64,000 nt of DNA from Burkholderiales bacterium PBB1 (GTDB lineage Bacteria > Pseudomonadota > Gammaproteobacteria > Burkholderiales > Burkholderiaceae_C): positions 248,001-312,000 of the forward strand of contig NKIN01000005.1 in assembly GCA_002255905.1 (NCBI GenBank), given 5' to 3'. Shown in pieces: positions 9,067-19,001 of the stretch. Numbering within the stretch: the first letter of the stretch is position 1; the number at the start of each line of letters is the position of its first letter. Position numbers and translations under genes: made by a program. The notes under the pieces are model-generated. The model was not told the DNA's origin. It searched no databases and saw nothing but the letters and a program-made list of their open reading frames with translations.

Positions 9067-9840
9067 TCAGGCCAGCAGGCTGAAAACAGCTGGCGTGTCG
9101 TTCGGGATCGAGGCGGGGCGGGCCTTCCAGGCGGCCACCGTGTCGGTGCGGTTCCAGCCCTGGCTCAACGTCAGCCCGCAGCTGACTGCCAGCCGTGTGT
9201 TTCCATTCAGGGCACTCAACAAGGCGCTCAGCAAGGCGGCGTTGCGGTAGGGCGTCTCGATCATCAGCTGCGTTTGCTGCGCGCGGCGCGAAAGTGTTTC
9301 CAGCTCGCGGATGCGGGCCACGCGTGCCGTACCGTCCACCGGCAGGTAGCCCACGAAGGCAAAGCTCTGGCCGTTCAATCCGCTGGTGGCCAGCGCGAGC
9401 ATCAGTGAACTCGGCCCCGACAGCGGTTCGACGCGCACATTCAAGGTGTGCGCGGCCTGAACCAGCGCCGCCCCTGGATCGGCAATCGCCGGCATCCCGG
9501 CTTCTGAGATCAGGCCGATGTCCTGACCGCCGAGCGCAGGCGCCAACAAGGCATGGAGCGAGCCTGTTGGAGTGGCCTCAGCGCCTTTGTTGGCCCTTGG
9601 CAATTCGGTGATCGTGATCGCCTGCAGCGGCTGAACCAGCGGAACGACCTCGTTCACCCGCTTCAGGAACGCCCGTGTGGTCTTGGCGTTCTCGGCCACC
9701 CAGCACGGAAGGCGGGCTGCAATGCGGATCGCGCCCAGCGGCAGCACGTCCTGCAGATCCGGCAAGCCGCGGGCGCCTGCCTCGGTGGGTGACATGCCGA
9801 AGTCCAGCGTGTTGGGCACCAGGTAGAGCGTGCCCGTCAT
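9067..9840 (-). CDS. SAM-dependent methyltransferase of the tetrapyrrole-methylase (RsmI-like) family
   Basis: A 257-residue protein resembling RsmI, the enzyme that 2'-O-methylates C1402 of 16S rRNA, but of the shorter divergent type often found next to maf in Burkholderiales. Seen: YLVPNTLDFG at the N-terminus, a GLISEAGMPAIADPG loop and the SGPSSLMLALATSGL segment that follow the SAM-binding layout of RsmI, and an IETPYRN motif. The start overlaps the maf stop by four bases, so the two are co-transcribed. The actual methylation target is not known from sequence; a true RsmI elsewhere in the genome would argue for a different substrate. Confidence 0.82.
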   Translation of the reverse strand: MTGTLYLVPNTLDFGMSPTEAGARGLPDLQDVLPLGAIRIAARLPCWVAENAKTTRAFLKRVNEVVPLVQPLQAITITELPRANKGAEATPTGSLHALLAPALGGQDIGLISEAGMPAIADPGAALVQAAHTLNVRVEPLSGPSSLMLALATSGLNGQSFAFVGYLPVDGTARVARIRELETLSRRAQQTQLMIETPYRNAALLSALLSALNGNTRLAVSCGLTLSQGWNRTDTVAAWKARPASIPNDTPAVFSLLA

Positions 9841-10439
9841 GGCGTGGTGTGCTCCAGCGGATCGATCCCCGCCTGCCGCAGCAAGGCGCAGGTGCGTATC
9901 AGCGGCAATCCGATCAGCGCTGTCGGGTCATCGGACTCGACCGACTCCAGCAGGGCAATGCCCAGCGATTCGACCTTCGCGCTGCCCGCGCAGTCGTATG
10001 GGCGATCGGCGCGCAGGTAGTGCTCGATCTCGGGGTCCGACAGGGCGCGGAAAGTCACGCCGACGCGGGCGACGTCGCTCGCTTCGAAGCGGCGATCGGC
10101 CTGCACCACTGCCACGGCGGTGTGAAAGACCACCCGCCGACCGCGCATCGTGCGCAGCTGCTGCACCGCCGCCTCGTGGTGCCCCGGCTTGCCCAGCGCG
10201 ACGCCATCGAGGTCGGCGACCTGATCCGAGCCGATCACCACTGCGCATGGATGCAAGGACGCCACCGCGTGGGCCTTGGCAAGCGCCAGGCGCGCTGCCA
10301 GCGCCGCCGGCGCTTCCATGGCATGCGGCGACTCGTCGACCTCCGGCGCCATCACTTCGAACGGCATTCGCAGCCGCCTCAGCAGTTCCTGCCGGTAAGG
10401 CGAGGTCGATGCCAGGATCAGCGGCGCGTGCATCTGCAT
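9837..10439 (-). CDS. Maf family nucleotide pyrophosphatase (YceF-like)
   Basis: 200 residues. Maf proteins hydrolyse non-canonical or methylated nucleoside triphosphates to monophosphates in the cytoplasm. The signature LASTSPYRQELL (9-20) with Ser11 and Arg16, the VDES acidic motif (34-37), SDQVAD (71-76) and Lys84 are all in place. YceF-type Maf (m7GTP-preferring) genes commonly lie beside yceD-rpmF-plsX, exactly the arrangement here, with yceD divergent 61 bases away. The YceF subgroup assignment rests on that neighbourhood and is inference. Confidence 0.93.
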   Translation of the reverse strand: MQMHAPLILASTSPYRQELLRRLRMPFEVMAPEVDESPHAMEAPAALAARLALAKAHAVASLHPCAVVIGSDQVADLDGVALGKPGHHEAAVQQLRTMRGRRVVFHTAVAVVQADRRFEASDVARVGVTFRALSDPEIEHYLRADRPYDCAGSAKVESLGIALLESVESDDPTALIGLPLIRTCALLRQAGIDPLEHTTP

Positions 10440-10500
10440 GCGCTGGATTGTCCCATCGGACTTGCCGGGGCATGGGGCGCCTGCGCCGTAAACTCAAGGC

Positions 10501-11052
10501 ATGTCTGAACTTGCCTTTGACCCCTTGAGCGTGGACGTGGCCGCGTTCGCCAAGCAGGGCGGCACGGCCTCAGGTGCGTGGCCGCTGGCGGCGCTGGATC
10601 GGCTGTGCGAAGAAGCGCACCCGGATGCCAAGCCTGCCGGTACCGAGGCGGTGGACTGGCGGGTCGCCGGTGAAGCGCGCGCCCGCCATGGTGGTGAGCC
10701 TGAGATCTGGCTGCATCTGGCGTGCAAGGCGCGGCTGGCCCTGGTCTGCCAGCGTTGTCTGCAAGCCGTGGACGTCGATGCACAGGTGGACCGCAGCTTC
10801 CAGTTTGTCTCTGGCGAGGCGCTGGCCGCCGAAATAGATGCCGACAGCGAAGACGACGTGCTGGCGCTCAGTCGTACCCTGAACTTGATCGAGCTGATCG
10901 AGGATGAGCTGCTTCTGGGGCTGCCGCTGGTGCCCCGTCATTCCGCTTGCCCTCAACCGCTGCGCCCGCCCGCCGACCCCGAGCCCTTTGAGGAGCGTGC
11001 CAACCCATTTGCGGTGTTGGGCGATCTGAAGCGAAAGTCACTCCCCAACTGA
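10501..11052 (+). CDS. yceD: YceD/DUF177 family protein (23S rRNA accumulation protein)
   Basis: 183 residues, family-typical length. DUF177 proteins are needed for normal 23S rRNA levels in several bacteria and are almost always encoded directly before rpmF, as here. Seen: a CQRC motif at 83-86 inside [12 protein letters not shown], an acidic centre (EIDADSEDD, 111-119) and the conserved [14 protein letters not shown] segment (134-147). It starts the long + strand run; its promoter must lie in the 61-base gap to maf. Confidence 0.93.
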   Translation: MSELAFDPLSVDVAAFAKQGGTASGAWPLAALDRLCEEAHPDAKPAGTEAVDWRVAGEARARHGGEPEIWLHLACKARLALVCQRCLQAVDVDAQVDRSFQFVSGEALAAEIDADSEDDVLALSRTLNLIELIEDELLLGLPLVPRHSACPQPLRPPADPEPFEERANPFAVLGDLKRKSLPN

Positions 11053-11062
11053 TCGGGCCTGC

Positions 11063-11071
11063 TGATATACT
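11063..11071 (+). promoter_or_regulatory. Possible extended -10 promoter element for rpmF-plsX-fab genes
   Basis: The sequence TGATATACT contains a good -10 hexamer (TATACT, 11066-11071) preceded by the TGn extension. No recognisable -35 box is present 17 bases upstream, which extended -10 promoters tolerate. It lies about 130 bases before the rpmF start codon, leaving a long leader. Assigned by eye only. Confidence 0.4.
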
Positions 11072-11198
11072 GTTGGGCTTTTCGGCAGGTGTTGTCACCG
11101 CGGTTCAATCTGCGGCAACTGCCCGCAGGCTCTCGACAGGAGCCCGTCCCGCAGTGGTTCGCCACCGGGCGCCACCACCAACGTATGCGGAGATTCAC

Positions 11199-11381
11199 AT
11201 GGCTGTCCAGCAAAACAAGAAGTCGCCTTCCAAGCGCGGCATGCACCGGTCCCACTACGCGCTGAACACGCCTGGAACCGCGATCGAGTCGACCACCGGC
11301 GAGTCGCATCTGCGCCACCACATCAGCCCTACCGGGTTTTACCGCGGCCGCAAGATTTTCAAGACCAAAGCCGACGCGTGA
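11199..11381 (+). CDS. rpmF: 50S ribosomal protein L32
   Basis: 60 residues. The N-terminal [19 protein letters not shown] is the classic bacterial L32 start and the C-terminal YRGRKIF the classic end. The cysteine zinc-knuckle found in some L32 proteins is absent, as in other proteobacteria. The ATG at 11199 is preceded by GGAG (11189-11192 region), and longer in-frame starts have no homology. It lies between yceD and plsX, linking ribosome and lipid synthesis gene expression. Confidence 0.97.
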   Translation: MAVQQNKKSPSKRGMHRSHYALNTPGTAIESTTGESHLRHHISPTGFYRGRKIFKTKADA

Positions 11382-11564
11382 GCGCCTGACGCGCAACCGA
11401 TCGAAAGCGTTGCGCCGCCGCAGCGCCCAGATCGATGACCCGCTGTCACCGATGGCCCGGCCGCTGCACACTTGCAATGCCGGGCCTTCGCATTTGTGAC
11501 GGGCCCCTTCGGCCTCCGTGGCCCTTCAACCGGTAAGCGTCACCGTGATCGCTGTTTCAACCAC

Positions 11565-12674
11565 ATGAACCAGGGTGTCTCGCGCAGTCAGGTGCGTCTG
11601 GCGGTCGATTGCATGGGTGGTGACCATGGTCCGTCGGTCACGCTCCCCGCCTGTCAGGCGTTTCTGGCACATCACCCTGAGGCCGAGCTGATACTCGTCG
11701 GGCGACCCGAGGCGCTGGCACCTGCCGCCCAGTGGGCGCGATGCCGACTGGTCGATGCGCCGGAGGTCGTCGAGATGCACGACGCCATCGAAGTCGCGCT
11801 GCGGCGCAAGAAGCAATCGTCGATGCGTCTGGCTGTCGATCTTGTCAAGCCTGACAGCGCAGGTGCATCAGCGGCGGATGCTTGCGTGTCCGCTGGCAAT
11901 ACCGGTGCGTTGATGGCTGTGTCGCGCTATGTTTTGAAAACACTGGAAGGCATCGACCGGCCCGCCATCGCAACCGTGATGCCGAACCAGCGTGATGGCT
12001 ACACCACCGTGCTCGATCTGGGCGCCAATGTCGATTGCACCGCCGAGCACCTGCTGCAGTTCGCGGTGATGGGCAGCGCATTGGTCTCGGCGGTCGAGGG
12101 CAAGGAGCAGCCGACCGTCGGCCTGCTGAACATCGGCGAGGAAGCGATCAAGGGCAGTGACACCATCAAGCAGGCGGCTGAGTTGCTGCGTGCGGCCGCC
12201 GCCAGCGGGCATCTGAACTTTCACGGCAACGTAGAAGGCAACGACATCTTCAAAGGCACCGCCGACATCGTGGTGTGCGACGGCTTTGTCGGCAACGTCG
12301 CCTTGAAGACAGCCGAAGGGCTGGTGGCGATGCTCTCTGACTTCATCAAGCAGGAATTCAGGCGCAACCTGCTCACCAAGCTTGCTGCGCTGGCAGCCAT
12401 GCCGGTGCTGAATCGGTTCAAGGCCCGCGTGGATCATCGCCGATACAACGGTGCCGCATTGCTGGGATTGCGGGGGCTGGTGTTCAAGAGCCACGGCTCT
12501 GCCGATGCGTTTGCCTTCGAGCAGGCGCTGAACCGGGCTTATGATGCCGCCCGCAACGGGTTGCTCGACAGAGTGCATGACCGCATCCGTGACACGCTCG
12601 AAGCGATGCCGGCCCATTCGATCTCCGGCGACAACGCCCCTTCCAAGATGCTTGCGCCCCGCCTCACCGCATGA
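11565..12674 (+). CDS. plsX: Phosphate acyltransferase
   Basis: Converts acyl-ACP to acyl-phosphate, first committed step of the PlsX/PlsY route to phosphatidic acid; a peripheral membrane enzyme. 369 residues. Family landmarks: [13 protein letters not shown] near the N-terminus, NTGALMAVS (about residue 112), the GANVDC segment, and the [11 protein letters not shown] and [11 protein letters not shown] motifs. ATG 11565 was chosen to keep a short lead before the DxMGGDxxP motif; no strong ribosome site is visible, so a few codons' error is possible. It overlaps fabH by four bases. Confidence 0.95.
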   Translation: MNQGVSRSQVRLAVDCMGGDHGPSVTLPACQAFLAHHPEAELILVGRPEALAPAAQWARCRLVDAPEVVEMHDAIEVALRRKKQSSMRLAVDLVKPDSAGASAADACVSAGNTGALMAVSRYVLKTLEGIDRPAIATVMPNQRDGYTTVLDLGANVDCTAEHLLQFAVMGSALVSAVEGKEQPTVGLLNIGEEAIKGSDTIKQAAELLRAAAASGHLNFHGNVEGNDIFKGTADIVVCDGFVGNVALKTAEGLVAMLSDFIKQEFRRNLLTKLAALAAMPVLNRFKARVDHRRYNGAALLGLRGLVFKSHGSADAFAFEQALNRAYDAARNGLLDRVHDRIRDTLEAMPAHSISGDNAPSKMLAPRLTA

Positions 12675-13681
12675 ACGACCCCGTCGTCGCTGCAGCCACA
12701 CCCCCAATGCGCTTCTCTCGCATCGCAGGAACCGGTTCCTACCTTCCCGCCAAACGGCTGACCAATGCCGATCTGGCCGCTCAACTGGCACTGCGCGGTG
12801 TCGAGACTTCCGATGAATGGATCGTCGAGCGCACTGGTATCCGGGCGCGCCATTTCGCTGCCGACACGGAGCAGTGCAGTGACCTCGCCGTGGCTGCCGC
12901 GAAATGCGCCCTCGAGGCAGCCGATTGCGATGCGGCGTCGGTCGATCTGATCATCGTGGCCACGTCGACGCCGGACATGGTGTTTCCTTCCACGGCCTGC
13001 ATCGTGCAGCACAAGCTGGGCATCGCTGGCTGCCCGGCGTTCGATGTGCAAGCGGTGTGCTCCGGGTTTGTCTATGCACTGACGGTCGCTGATTCCATGA
13101 TCCGCACCGGTGCCGCCAACAAGGCGCTGGTGATCGGGGCAGAGACCTTCTCCCGCTTGCTCGATTTCGACGACCGCGGAACCTGCGTGTTGTTCGGTGA
13201 TGGCGCTGGCGCCGTGCTGCTGCAGGCCAGCGACACGCCTGGCCTGATTGCCAGCGAACTGCATGCCGATGGCCGGCACGTCGGCATCCTGTGTACGCCG
13301 GGCAGTGTTGCCGGGGGTCAGGTCCGCGGTGATCCGCTGCTCAAGATGGACGGGCAGGCGGTGTTCAAGCTGGCGGTCGGCGTATTGGAAGACGTGGCCC
13401 GATCGGTGCTGGAGAAGGCGGGTCGCAGCGAGGCCGACATCGACTGGCTGATCCCGCATCAGGCCAACATTCGCATCATGCAGAGCACCGCTCGCAAGCT
13501 GAAGCTGTCGATGGACAAGGTGATCGTCACTGTGGCCGACCACGGCAACACGTCTGCCGCGTCGATCCCGCTGGCGCTCGATGTGGCTGTGCGCGATCGG
13601 CGCATCGCGCGTGGCGACACGGTGATGCTCGAAGGCGTGGGTGGCGGGTTCACCTGGGGTGCCGTGTTGTTGGATTTCTAG
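12671..13681 (+). CDS. fabH: 3-oxoacyl-[ACP] synthase III
   Basis: Starts type II fatty acid synthesis by condensing acetyl-CoA with malonyl-ACP. 336 residues. The thiolase-fold catalytic triad is visible: Cys130 in DVQAVCSGF, His263 in [10 protein letters not shown] and Asn293 in DHGNTSAAS. The first ~12 residues are extra compared with the usual start at [13 protein letters not shown], so an internal ATG (MRFSRI, 12707) is an alternative; the overlap with plsX favours 12671. Confidence 0.97.
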   Translation: MNDPVVAAATPPMRFSRIAGTGSYLPAKRLTNADLAAQLALRGVETSDEWIVERTGIRARHFAADTEQCSDLAVAAAKCALEAADCDAASVDLIIVATSTPDMVFPSTACIVQHKLGIAGCPAFDVQAVCSGFVYALTVADSMIRTGAANKALVIGAETFSRLLDFDDRGTCVLFGDGAGAVLLQASDTPGLIASELHADGRHVGILCTPGSVAGGQVRGDPLLKMDGQAVFKLAVGVLEDVARSVLEKAGRSEADIDWLIPHQANIRIMQSTARKLKLSMDKVIVTVADHGNTSAASIPLALDVAVRDRRIARGDTVMLEGVGGGFTWGAVLLDF

Positions 13682-13722
13682 GCGGCTTCCGCGCCGCCCA
13701 GAGCCTTTCTTTTTTGTTTCCC

Positions 13723-14667
13723 ATGTCGATCACTTCGTTCGCTTTCATTTTTCCTGGCCAGGGCTCGCAGGCCGTGGGCATGCTCGATGCCTGGGGCGAT
13801 CACCCTGCGGTCATGCAAACGCTGGCCGAGGCCTCCGATGCCTTGGGGACCGACATCGCGCGGCTCGTCCGCGAGGGCCCGAAGGAACAACTCGACCTGA
13901 CCACCAACACGCAACCGGTGATGCTGACGGCAGGCATCTCCTGCTACCGGGCCTGGATGGCCGAGACCGGCTTGGCGCCTGCGGTGGTTGCCGGACATTC
14001 GTTGGGCGAGTACAGCGCGTTGGTGGCGGCTTCGTCCTTGAGCCTGGCTGACGCCCTGCCGCTGGTGCGCTTTCGCGCGCAGGCCATGCAGGAGGCGGTG
14101 CCCGTCGGCGTGGGTGCCATGGCGGCGATCCTCGGGCTGGATGCCGATGCGGTGCGCGCCGGCTGTGCCGAGGCAGCAGCTGCCAGCGGCGAAGTCGTGG
14201 AAGCGGCCAATTTCAATGATCCGAAGCAGACGGTGATCTCGGGCTCGCAAGCGGGCGTGGCGAAGGCCTGTGAGCTGCTGAAGGCCGCCGGTGCCAAGCG
14301 CACCTTGCCGTTGCCGGTGTCTGCACCGTTTCACTGCAGCCTGATGAGGCCCGCAGCCGACCGTCTGAAAGCGCGGCTGGCGTCTGTGCTGATTCAACCC
14401 CCGGCAGTGCCGGTGGTCAACAACATCGACGTGATTGCAGAGTCCGACCCGATGCGCATCCGCGATGCACTGTACCGGCAGGCTTTCGGACCGGTTCGCT
14501 GGTCCGAAACTGTCCAGGCCATCCGTGCAATGGGCGTGTCTCACCTGATCGAATGCGGGCCGGGCAAGGTGCTCGCAGGCATGGTCAAGCGCATCGATGC
14601 CGAGGCGAACTCGGGGGCGCTGTTCGATCCTGTTTCGATGGCCGATGTCCGTGGAGTGCTGGCATGA
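13723..14667 (+). CDS. fabD: Malonyl-CoA:ACP transacylase
   Basis: Loads malonyl groups onto ACP. 314 residues from ATG 13723. The nucleophile Ser93 is in GHSLGEYSAL, the partner His204 in APFHCSLM, and the oxyanion FPGQGSQ motif is at 10-16. A TTG nine bases upstream is in frame but is less likely. It overlaps fabG by four bases. Confidence 0.97.
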   Translation: MSITSFAFIFPGQGSQAVGMLDAWGDHPAVMQTLAEASDALGTDIARLVREGPKEQLDLTTNTQPVMLTAGISCYRAWMAETGLAPAVVAGHSLGEYSALVAASSLSLADALPLVRFRAQAMQEAVPVGVGAMAAILGLDADAVRAGCAEAAAASGEVVEAANFNDPKQTVISGSQAGVAKACELLKAAGAKRTLPLPVSAPFHCSLMRPAADRLKARLASVLIQPPAVPVVNNIDVIAESDPMRIRDALYRQAFGPVRWSETVQAIRAMGVSHLIECGPGKVLAGMVKRIDAEANSGALFDPVSMADVRGVLA

Positions 14668-15413
14668 CGACAGAACCAACAACGACCCGTATTGCACTGG
14701 TGACGGGTGCTTCGCGTGGCATCGGGCGAGCGATTGCGCTTGAGCTTGCGCGACGCGGCCTGACCGTGATCGGTACCGCAACGACCGAGGCTGGTGCGCA
14801 GGCCATCGGCGAGGGGCTGGCCACGTTTCCAGGCAGCGTCGGCGTCTGCCTGGATGTGAACGACGCAGCCGCTGTCGATCGCACCGTTGAGACCGTGCTG
14901 AAAGCGCACGGGGCGCTGCACGTGCTGGTGAACAACGCCGGCATCACCCGCGACAACCTGTCGATGCGGATGAAGGATGCCGACTGGGACGCGGTGATCG
15001 ACACCAACCTGAGCGCGGTGTTCCGCCTCAGCCGCGCCGTGATTCGACCCATGGTCAAGCAGCGGCACGGTCGCATCATCAACATCACCTCGGTGGTGGG
15101 GGCCAGTGGCAACGCCGGTCAGGCCAACTACGCGGCCGCCAAGGCCGGCGTGGCCGGCATGACCCGCTCGCTGGCGCGTGAGCTCGGCAGCCGCAGCATC
15201 ACGGTGAATTGCGTGGCGCCGGGCTTCATTGCCACCGACATGACCGACGCACTGCCGGCTGCACAGAAAGAAGCCTTGCTGACGCAGATCCCGCTCGGCC
15301 GGCTCGGCAGCGTCGACGATGTGGCCCACGCGGTGGCCTTTCTCGCCTCTGACGCCGCGGGCTACATCACCGGCGCCGAGCTGCATGTCAACGGCGGCAT
15401 GTTCATGAACTGA
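14664..15413 (+). CDS. fabG: 3-oxoacyl-[ACP] reductase
   Basis: NADPH-dependent reduction of the 3-keto group in each elongation cycle. A 249-residue short-chain dehydrogenase with TGASRGIG (14-21), NNAG (90-93) and the catalytic Ser143, Tyr156, Lys160. The ATG at 14664 overlaps the fabD stop (ATGA). Confidence 0.97.
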   Translation: MTTEPTTTRIALVTGASRGIGRAIALELARRGLTVIGTATTEAGAQAIGEGLATFPGSVGVCLDVNDAAAVDRTVETVLKAHGALHVLVNNAGITRDNLSMRMKDADWDAVIDTNLSAVFRLSRAVIRPMVKQRHGRIINITSVVGASGNAGQANYAAAKAGVAGMTRSLARELGSRSITVNCVAPGFIATDMTDALPAAQKEALLTQIPLGRLGSVDDVAHAVAFLASDAAGYITGAELHVNGGMFMN

Positions 15414-15542
15414 GCGTCTCCCGCCACTGAATCCATCGACCCGGTTGTGCCCGGCCGGTCGAAAGGCGCACCGTCTCCGCGAGGCGACACGGTGCAACCT
15501 TTAGAATCCCGGGCTGTTTCAGACAACACTCCTGGAGGAGTC

Positions 15543-15782
15543 ATGAGCGATATCGAATCCCGTGTCAAGAAAATCATCGCCGAACAATTGGGCGTTCCCG
15601 AATCCGATGTCTCCAACGAGAAGGCCTTCGTCGCTGATCTGGGCGCGGATTCACTCGATACGGTCGAGCTGGTGATGGCCCTCGAAGACGAGTTCGGTAT
15701 CGAGATTCCCGATGAAGAGGCCGAAAAAATCACCACGGTTCAACTCGCGATCGATTACGCGTTGAAGCACCAAAAGGCCTGA
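15543..15782 (+). CDS. acpP: Acyl carrier protein
   Basis: 79 residues, very acidic. The phosphopantetheine attachment site is Ser37 in [12 protein letters not shown] near-ideal ribosome site GGAGGAG (15534-15540) sits just before the ATG, in keeping with the very high expression of this protein; a -10-like TAGAAT at 15502-15507 could be its own promoter, though no -35 is evident. The holo form is made by AcpS encoded at 28758. Confidence 0.98.
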   Translation: MSDIESRVKKIIAEQLGVPESDVSNEKAFVADLGADSLDTVELVMALEDEFGIEIPDEEAEKITTVQLAIDYALKHQKA

Positions 15783-15876
15783 GTCCGGGCCTTCATTGCA
15801 TGCATTTCCGTCCACCATGTTCGCCTGATCCAGCCCACTTGAAGACCAGCGGGCTCGTTCCACTCTGGGGATTTCG

Positions 15877-17121
15877 ATGAGCCGGCGCCGCGTTGTGGTC
15901 ACCGGACTGGGTTTGATCAGTCCGGTTGGCAATTCGGTCACCGAGGGCTGGGCCAACATCTTGGCGGGCCGCTCAGGCATTGCCAACATCACCCGCTTTG
16001 ACGCGTCCAGCTTCTCGTGCCGTTTCGCGGGCGAGGTGAAGAACTTCAACGTCGAGGATTACTTCCCTGCGAAGGAAGCCCGGCACATGGACGTCTTCAT
16101 GCAGTTCGGCATGGCTGCGTCCATCCAGGCGGTGCGCGACTCCGGATTGAAGACCAATGACGAATTGACTGAAGAGCAAGCCGAGCGCATCGGCTGCCTC
16201 GTCGGCTCGGGCATCGGCGGTTTGCCGCTCATCGAGGACACCCATGCGGAACTGTCCGCCCGGGGGCCTCGCCGCATCTCTCCGTTTTTCGTGCCGGCCT
16301 CGATCATCAACATGATCTCGGGTCATCTGTCGATCAAGTTCGGTTTTCAGGGGCCCAACCTGGCCATCGTGACGGCCTGCACCACCGGCTTGCACTGCAT
16401 CGGTGAGGCTGGCCGCATGATCGAATACGGCGACGCCGACGTCATGGTGGCCGGCGGCGCTGAAGCCACGGTGTCACCGCTGGGGGTAGGTGGCTTCGCG
16501 GCCGCGCGGGCGCTGTCCACCCGCAACGACGATCCCGCCACCGCGTCCCGCCCCTGGGACAAGGACCGCGACGGTTTCGTGCTCGGCGAAGGCGCCGGTG
16601 CGATGGTGCTCGAAGAATACGAGCATGCGAAGCGGCGCGGCGCCAAGATTTACGCCGAACTGGCCGGCTTTGGCATGGGCGCTGACGCACATCACATGAC
16701 TGCGCCCAGTGTCGATGGCCCGAAGCGCTCGATGCGGGCGGCCTTGCGCAACGCCGGCGTGTCCGCCGATCAGGTCCAGTACCTGAACGCGCATGGCACC
16801 TCGACGCCACTCGGCGATGTGAACGAGACCAACGCCATCAAGCTGGCATTCGGCGACCACGCCTACAAACTGGCCGTCAGCTCCACCAAGTCGATGACCG
16901 GGCACCTGCTGGGCGGCGCCGGCGGCATCGAATCGCTGTTCACCGTGCTGGCGGTGCGCGATCAGGTGGCGCCACCCACCATCAACATCTTCAACCAGGA
17001 TCCCGACTGCGATCTCGATTACTGCGCCAATGCCGCGCGCGAGATGCGCATCGACATGGCGGTGAAGAACAACTTCGGATTCGGGGGAACCAACGGCACG
17101 CTTGTTTTCAAGCGTGCCTGA
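15877..17121 (+). CDS. fabF: 3-oxoacyl-[ACP] synthase II
   Basis: Elongation condensing enzyme of fatty acid synthesis, 414 residues. The Cys-His-His active site is Cys168 (VTACTTGLH), His306 ([11 protein letters not shown]) and His343 ([12 protein letters not shown]). The C-terminal [12 protein letters not shown] is standard. It lies 94 bases after acpP in the usual fabD-G-acpP-fabF order. Confidence 0.97.
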   Translation: MSRRRVVVTGLGLISPVGNSVTEGWANILAGRSGIANITRFDASSFSCRFAGEVKNFNVEDYFPAKEARHMDVFMQFGMAASIQAVRDSGLKTNDELTEEQAERIGCLVGSGIGGLPLIEDTHAELSARGPRRISPFFVPASIINMISGHLSIKFGFQGPNLAIVTACTTGLHCIGEAGRMIEYGDADVMVAGGAEATVSPLGVGGFAAARALSTRNDDPATASRPWDKDRDGFVLGEGAGAMVLEEYEHAKRRGAKIYAELAGFGMGADAHHMTAPSVDGPKRSMRAALRNAGVSADQVQYLNAHGTSTPLGDVNETNAIKLAFGDHAYKLAVSSTKSMTGHLLGGAGGIESLFTVLAVRDQVAPPTINIFNQDPDCDLDYCANAAREMRIDMAVKNNFGFGGTNGTLVFKRA

Positions 17122-17138
17122 GGGTTCTCGGCGGCGTC

Positions 17139-17633
17139 ATGCAGTCGGCGTCCGCGTTGCAGGTGACGATCCGGTGCTTTGGCATCTGGAACATCGCGCT
17201 TGGGCTGCTCAGCGTCGTCCTGGTGTCTTCCGTTGCCGCTTGGTTGATCACGTGGCATGACGAACCGATCGCCTGGAGCGCTGGGGTGCTGCCAGTGCTC
17301 GCTCTGGTGGGGTTGGGCAGCCTGATCAGTCTGGCTCGACGGCATCCGATCGAGTTGCGGTGGGATACCCAGCGCTGGTCCGTCACCGAACCCCATCGCG
17401 GGTCCGGCGACATCGATGCATCCGGCGTTCGGGTCGTGCTGGATTTGGGCGGTTGGATGCTGCTGAAGTACCGGAGCGATGCCTCGTCTCCATATCTTCG
17501 GCGCAGTGGCTGGCTTCCCGTGCAGCGGCGGGGCGTTGAGGCCCAATGGCAGGCGCTCCGCTGTGCAGTGCACGCCCGCGGCGCCCCGCAGACGACACCG
17601 GCGGTGGTGGATCGGCAGGCCCAGCGTGGCTGA
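17139..17633 (+). CDS. Small inner-membrane protein of unknown function, YgfX/CptA-like layout
   Basis: 164 residues, sitting between fabF and rpoE. Two hydrophobic segments (about 15-37 and 47-66) joined by a short loop containing WHDEP, then a soluble C-terminal part with ELRWD..RWSV (about 73-83) and a WLPVQRRGVEAQWQALRCAVH end. The two-helix hairpin plus small soluble domain ending in a WLP...W..LR pattern resembles the YgfX/CptA family, members of which are inner-membrane partners of SdhE or cytoskeletal inhibitors; no SdhE gene is adjacent, so this is only a weak structural parallel. It is translationally close to rpoE and may be transcribed with it. Confidence 0.7.
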   Translation: MQSASALQVTIRCFGIWNIALGLLSVVLVSSVAAWLITWHDEPIAWSAGVLPVLALVGLGSLISLARRHPIELRWDTQRWSVTEPHRGSGDIDASGVRVVLDLGGWMLLKYRSDASSPYLRRSGWLPVQRRGVEAQWQALRCAVHARGAPQTTPAVVDRQAQRG

Positions 17634-17637
17634 TCAC

Positions 17638-18246
17638 ATGGCTGCGCCCGACGCCGACGCGCCGCTGATCGACCGGGTCAAGCAGGGAGACGTCAAGGCG
17701 TTCGAAATGCTGGTGGTCAAGTACCAGCGTCGCATCGAGCGCCTGATCGGCCGCATGGTCCGGGATGTCGATCTGGTGCCCGACATTGCTCAGGAAACCT
17801 TCATTCGCGCCTACCGTGCGATTCCGCAGTTCCGCGGTGAGAGCGCGTTCTACACCTGGCTGTACCGGATTGCGGTCAATACGGCGAAGAAGGCGCTGGG
17901 CGAACTCAAGCGCGATCCACTGGTGACAGAGTCGGCAAGGGCCTCCCCTGATGACGACGATGAAACTTCCCGCACCGAGAACGAACTAACCGACGGCGAA
18001 ACGCCGGAATCGTTGCTGGCAAGCAAGGAAGTGGCCATGACGGTGAACGCGGCCATCGATGCGTTGTCCGAAGATCTGCGCCAGGCGATCACGCTGCGCG
18101 AGATCGAAGGGTTGAGCTATGAAGAGATTGCAGAATTGATGAATTGCCCCATCGGCACCGTTCGGTCGCGGATTTTTCGCGCGCGGGAGTCGATTGCACT
18201 GCGTTTGCGACCTTTATTGGACACTCGGGTCGGCGAACGATGGTGA
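17638..18246 (+). CDS. rpoE: RNA polymerase sigma-E factor (ECF family)
   Basis: Envelope-stress sigma factor, 202 residues from ATG 17638. Region 2 reads LIDRVKQGDVKAFEMLVVKYQ...DIAQETFIRAYRAIPQFRG, and region 4 carries the helix-turn-helix YEEIAELMNCPIGTVRSRIFRARE. The linker is longer and more acidic (SPDDDDETSRTEN) than in E. coli RpoE. An in-frame GTG at 17626 overlapping the upstream gene is an alternative start. The next genes encode its anti-sigma factor, the RseB-like regulator and a periplasmic protease, giving the canonical sigma-E module. Confidence 0.95.
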   Translation: MAAPDADAPLIDRVKQGDVKAFEMLVVKYQRRIERLIGRMVRDVDLVPDIAQETFIRAYRAIPQFRGESAFYTWLYRIAVNTAKKALGELKRDPLVTESARASPDDDDETSRTENELTDGETPESLLASKEVAMTVNAAIDALSEDLRQAITLREIEGLSYEEIAELMNCPIGTVRSRIFRARESIALRLRPLLDTRVGERW

Positions 18247-18314
18247 TCATGGGCGAGTGCTGACTTCGGTCGGCGCCGCGGTTGACAAGTGTCGGGGTGG
18301 GACAGGAGATTGTC

Positions 18315-19001
18315 ATGACAGATGATTCGGGTGCTGGATCCGAACCGGCGCGCGCACGAGGCGAGGAACTGTCGGCATTGCTCGACGGCGAGTTGCAGGG
18401 CGCAGCGATCGAGCGCATCTGTTCGGAATGGCGAACCGATGCGCACAGCCGCGACACTTGGCACGCCTACAACCTGATCGGTGATGTCATGCGCTGTGAG
18501 GACTTGTCCCGCTCATGCGCAAGTGACGAGCAGTTCCTGCGGGATTTTCGCAAGCGCATGGCAGCGGAGCCGGTCGTTCTCGCTCCTCGACCGGTGATCT
18601 ATCCCACGGCAGATGCTGGGGTCGCCACGCCTGCAGTCCGTGCGCGGCCAGCACGTGCCTGGGCATGGCCGGTGGCGCTGGCGGCTGGCTTCGTGATGGT
18701 GGTCGGGGCCGTCGTCGGTGTTCAGAACCCTGCGCCGACCGCGGGTGCCGGACCACTGGTGGCCGCGGCGCCCACACGCAACGCCTCTGAAGCGATGATC
18801 AAGGTGAGCCAGACGGCGGAGGCCGCGTCACCATCTGACGTCTACCCGGCCGGAATGGAACTGGTGTTCGATGGGCAGGTCATTCGCGATCCTCGCCTGG
18901 ATCGGTATCTGCTCGCGCACAAGCAGTTCGCGGGTACCTCGGTGCTCGGCCCCACTTCGGGTCTGTTGCGCAATGCGGCTGTCGAAGTTCCTGAGCGGTG
19001 A
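18315..19001 (+). CDS. rseA: Sigma-E anti-sigma factor RseA
   Basis: Binds and inhibits RpoE at the inner membrane until cleaved by regulated proteolysis. 228 residues. The N-terminal anti-sigma domain begins with EELSALLDGEL (17-27) and includes WHAYNLIGDVMR; a single membrane helix spans about 115-136, and the remainder is periplasmic. ATG 18315 is chosen because GGAG lies 8 bases upstream; an in-frame TTG at 18282 has no such site. Confidence 0.92.
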   Translation: MTDDSGAGSEPARARGEELSALLDGELQGAAIERICSEWRTDAHSRDTWHAYNLIGDVMRCEDLSRSCASDEQFLRDFRKRMAAEPVVLAPRPVIYPTADAGVATPAVRARPARAWAWPVALAAGFVMVVGAVVGVQNPAPTAGAGPLVAAAPTRNASEAMIKVSQTAEAASPSDVYPAGMELVFDGQVIRDPRLDRYLLAHKQFAGTSVLGPTSGLLRNAAVEVPER

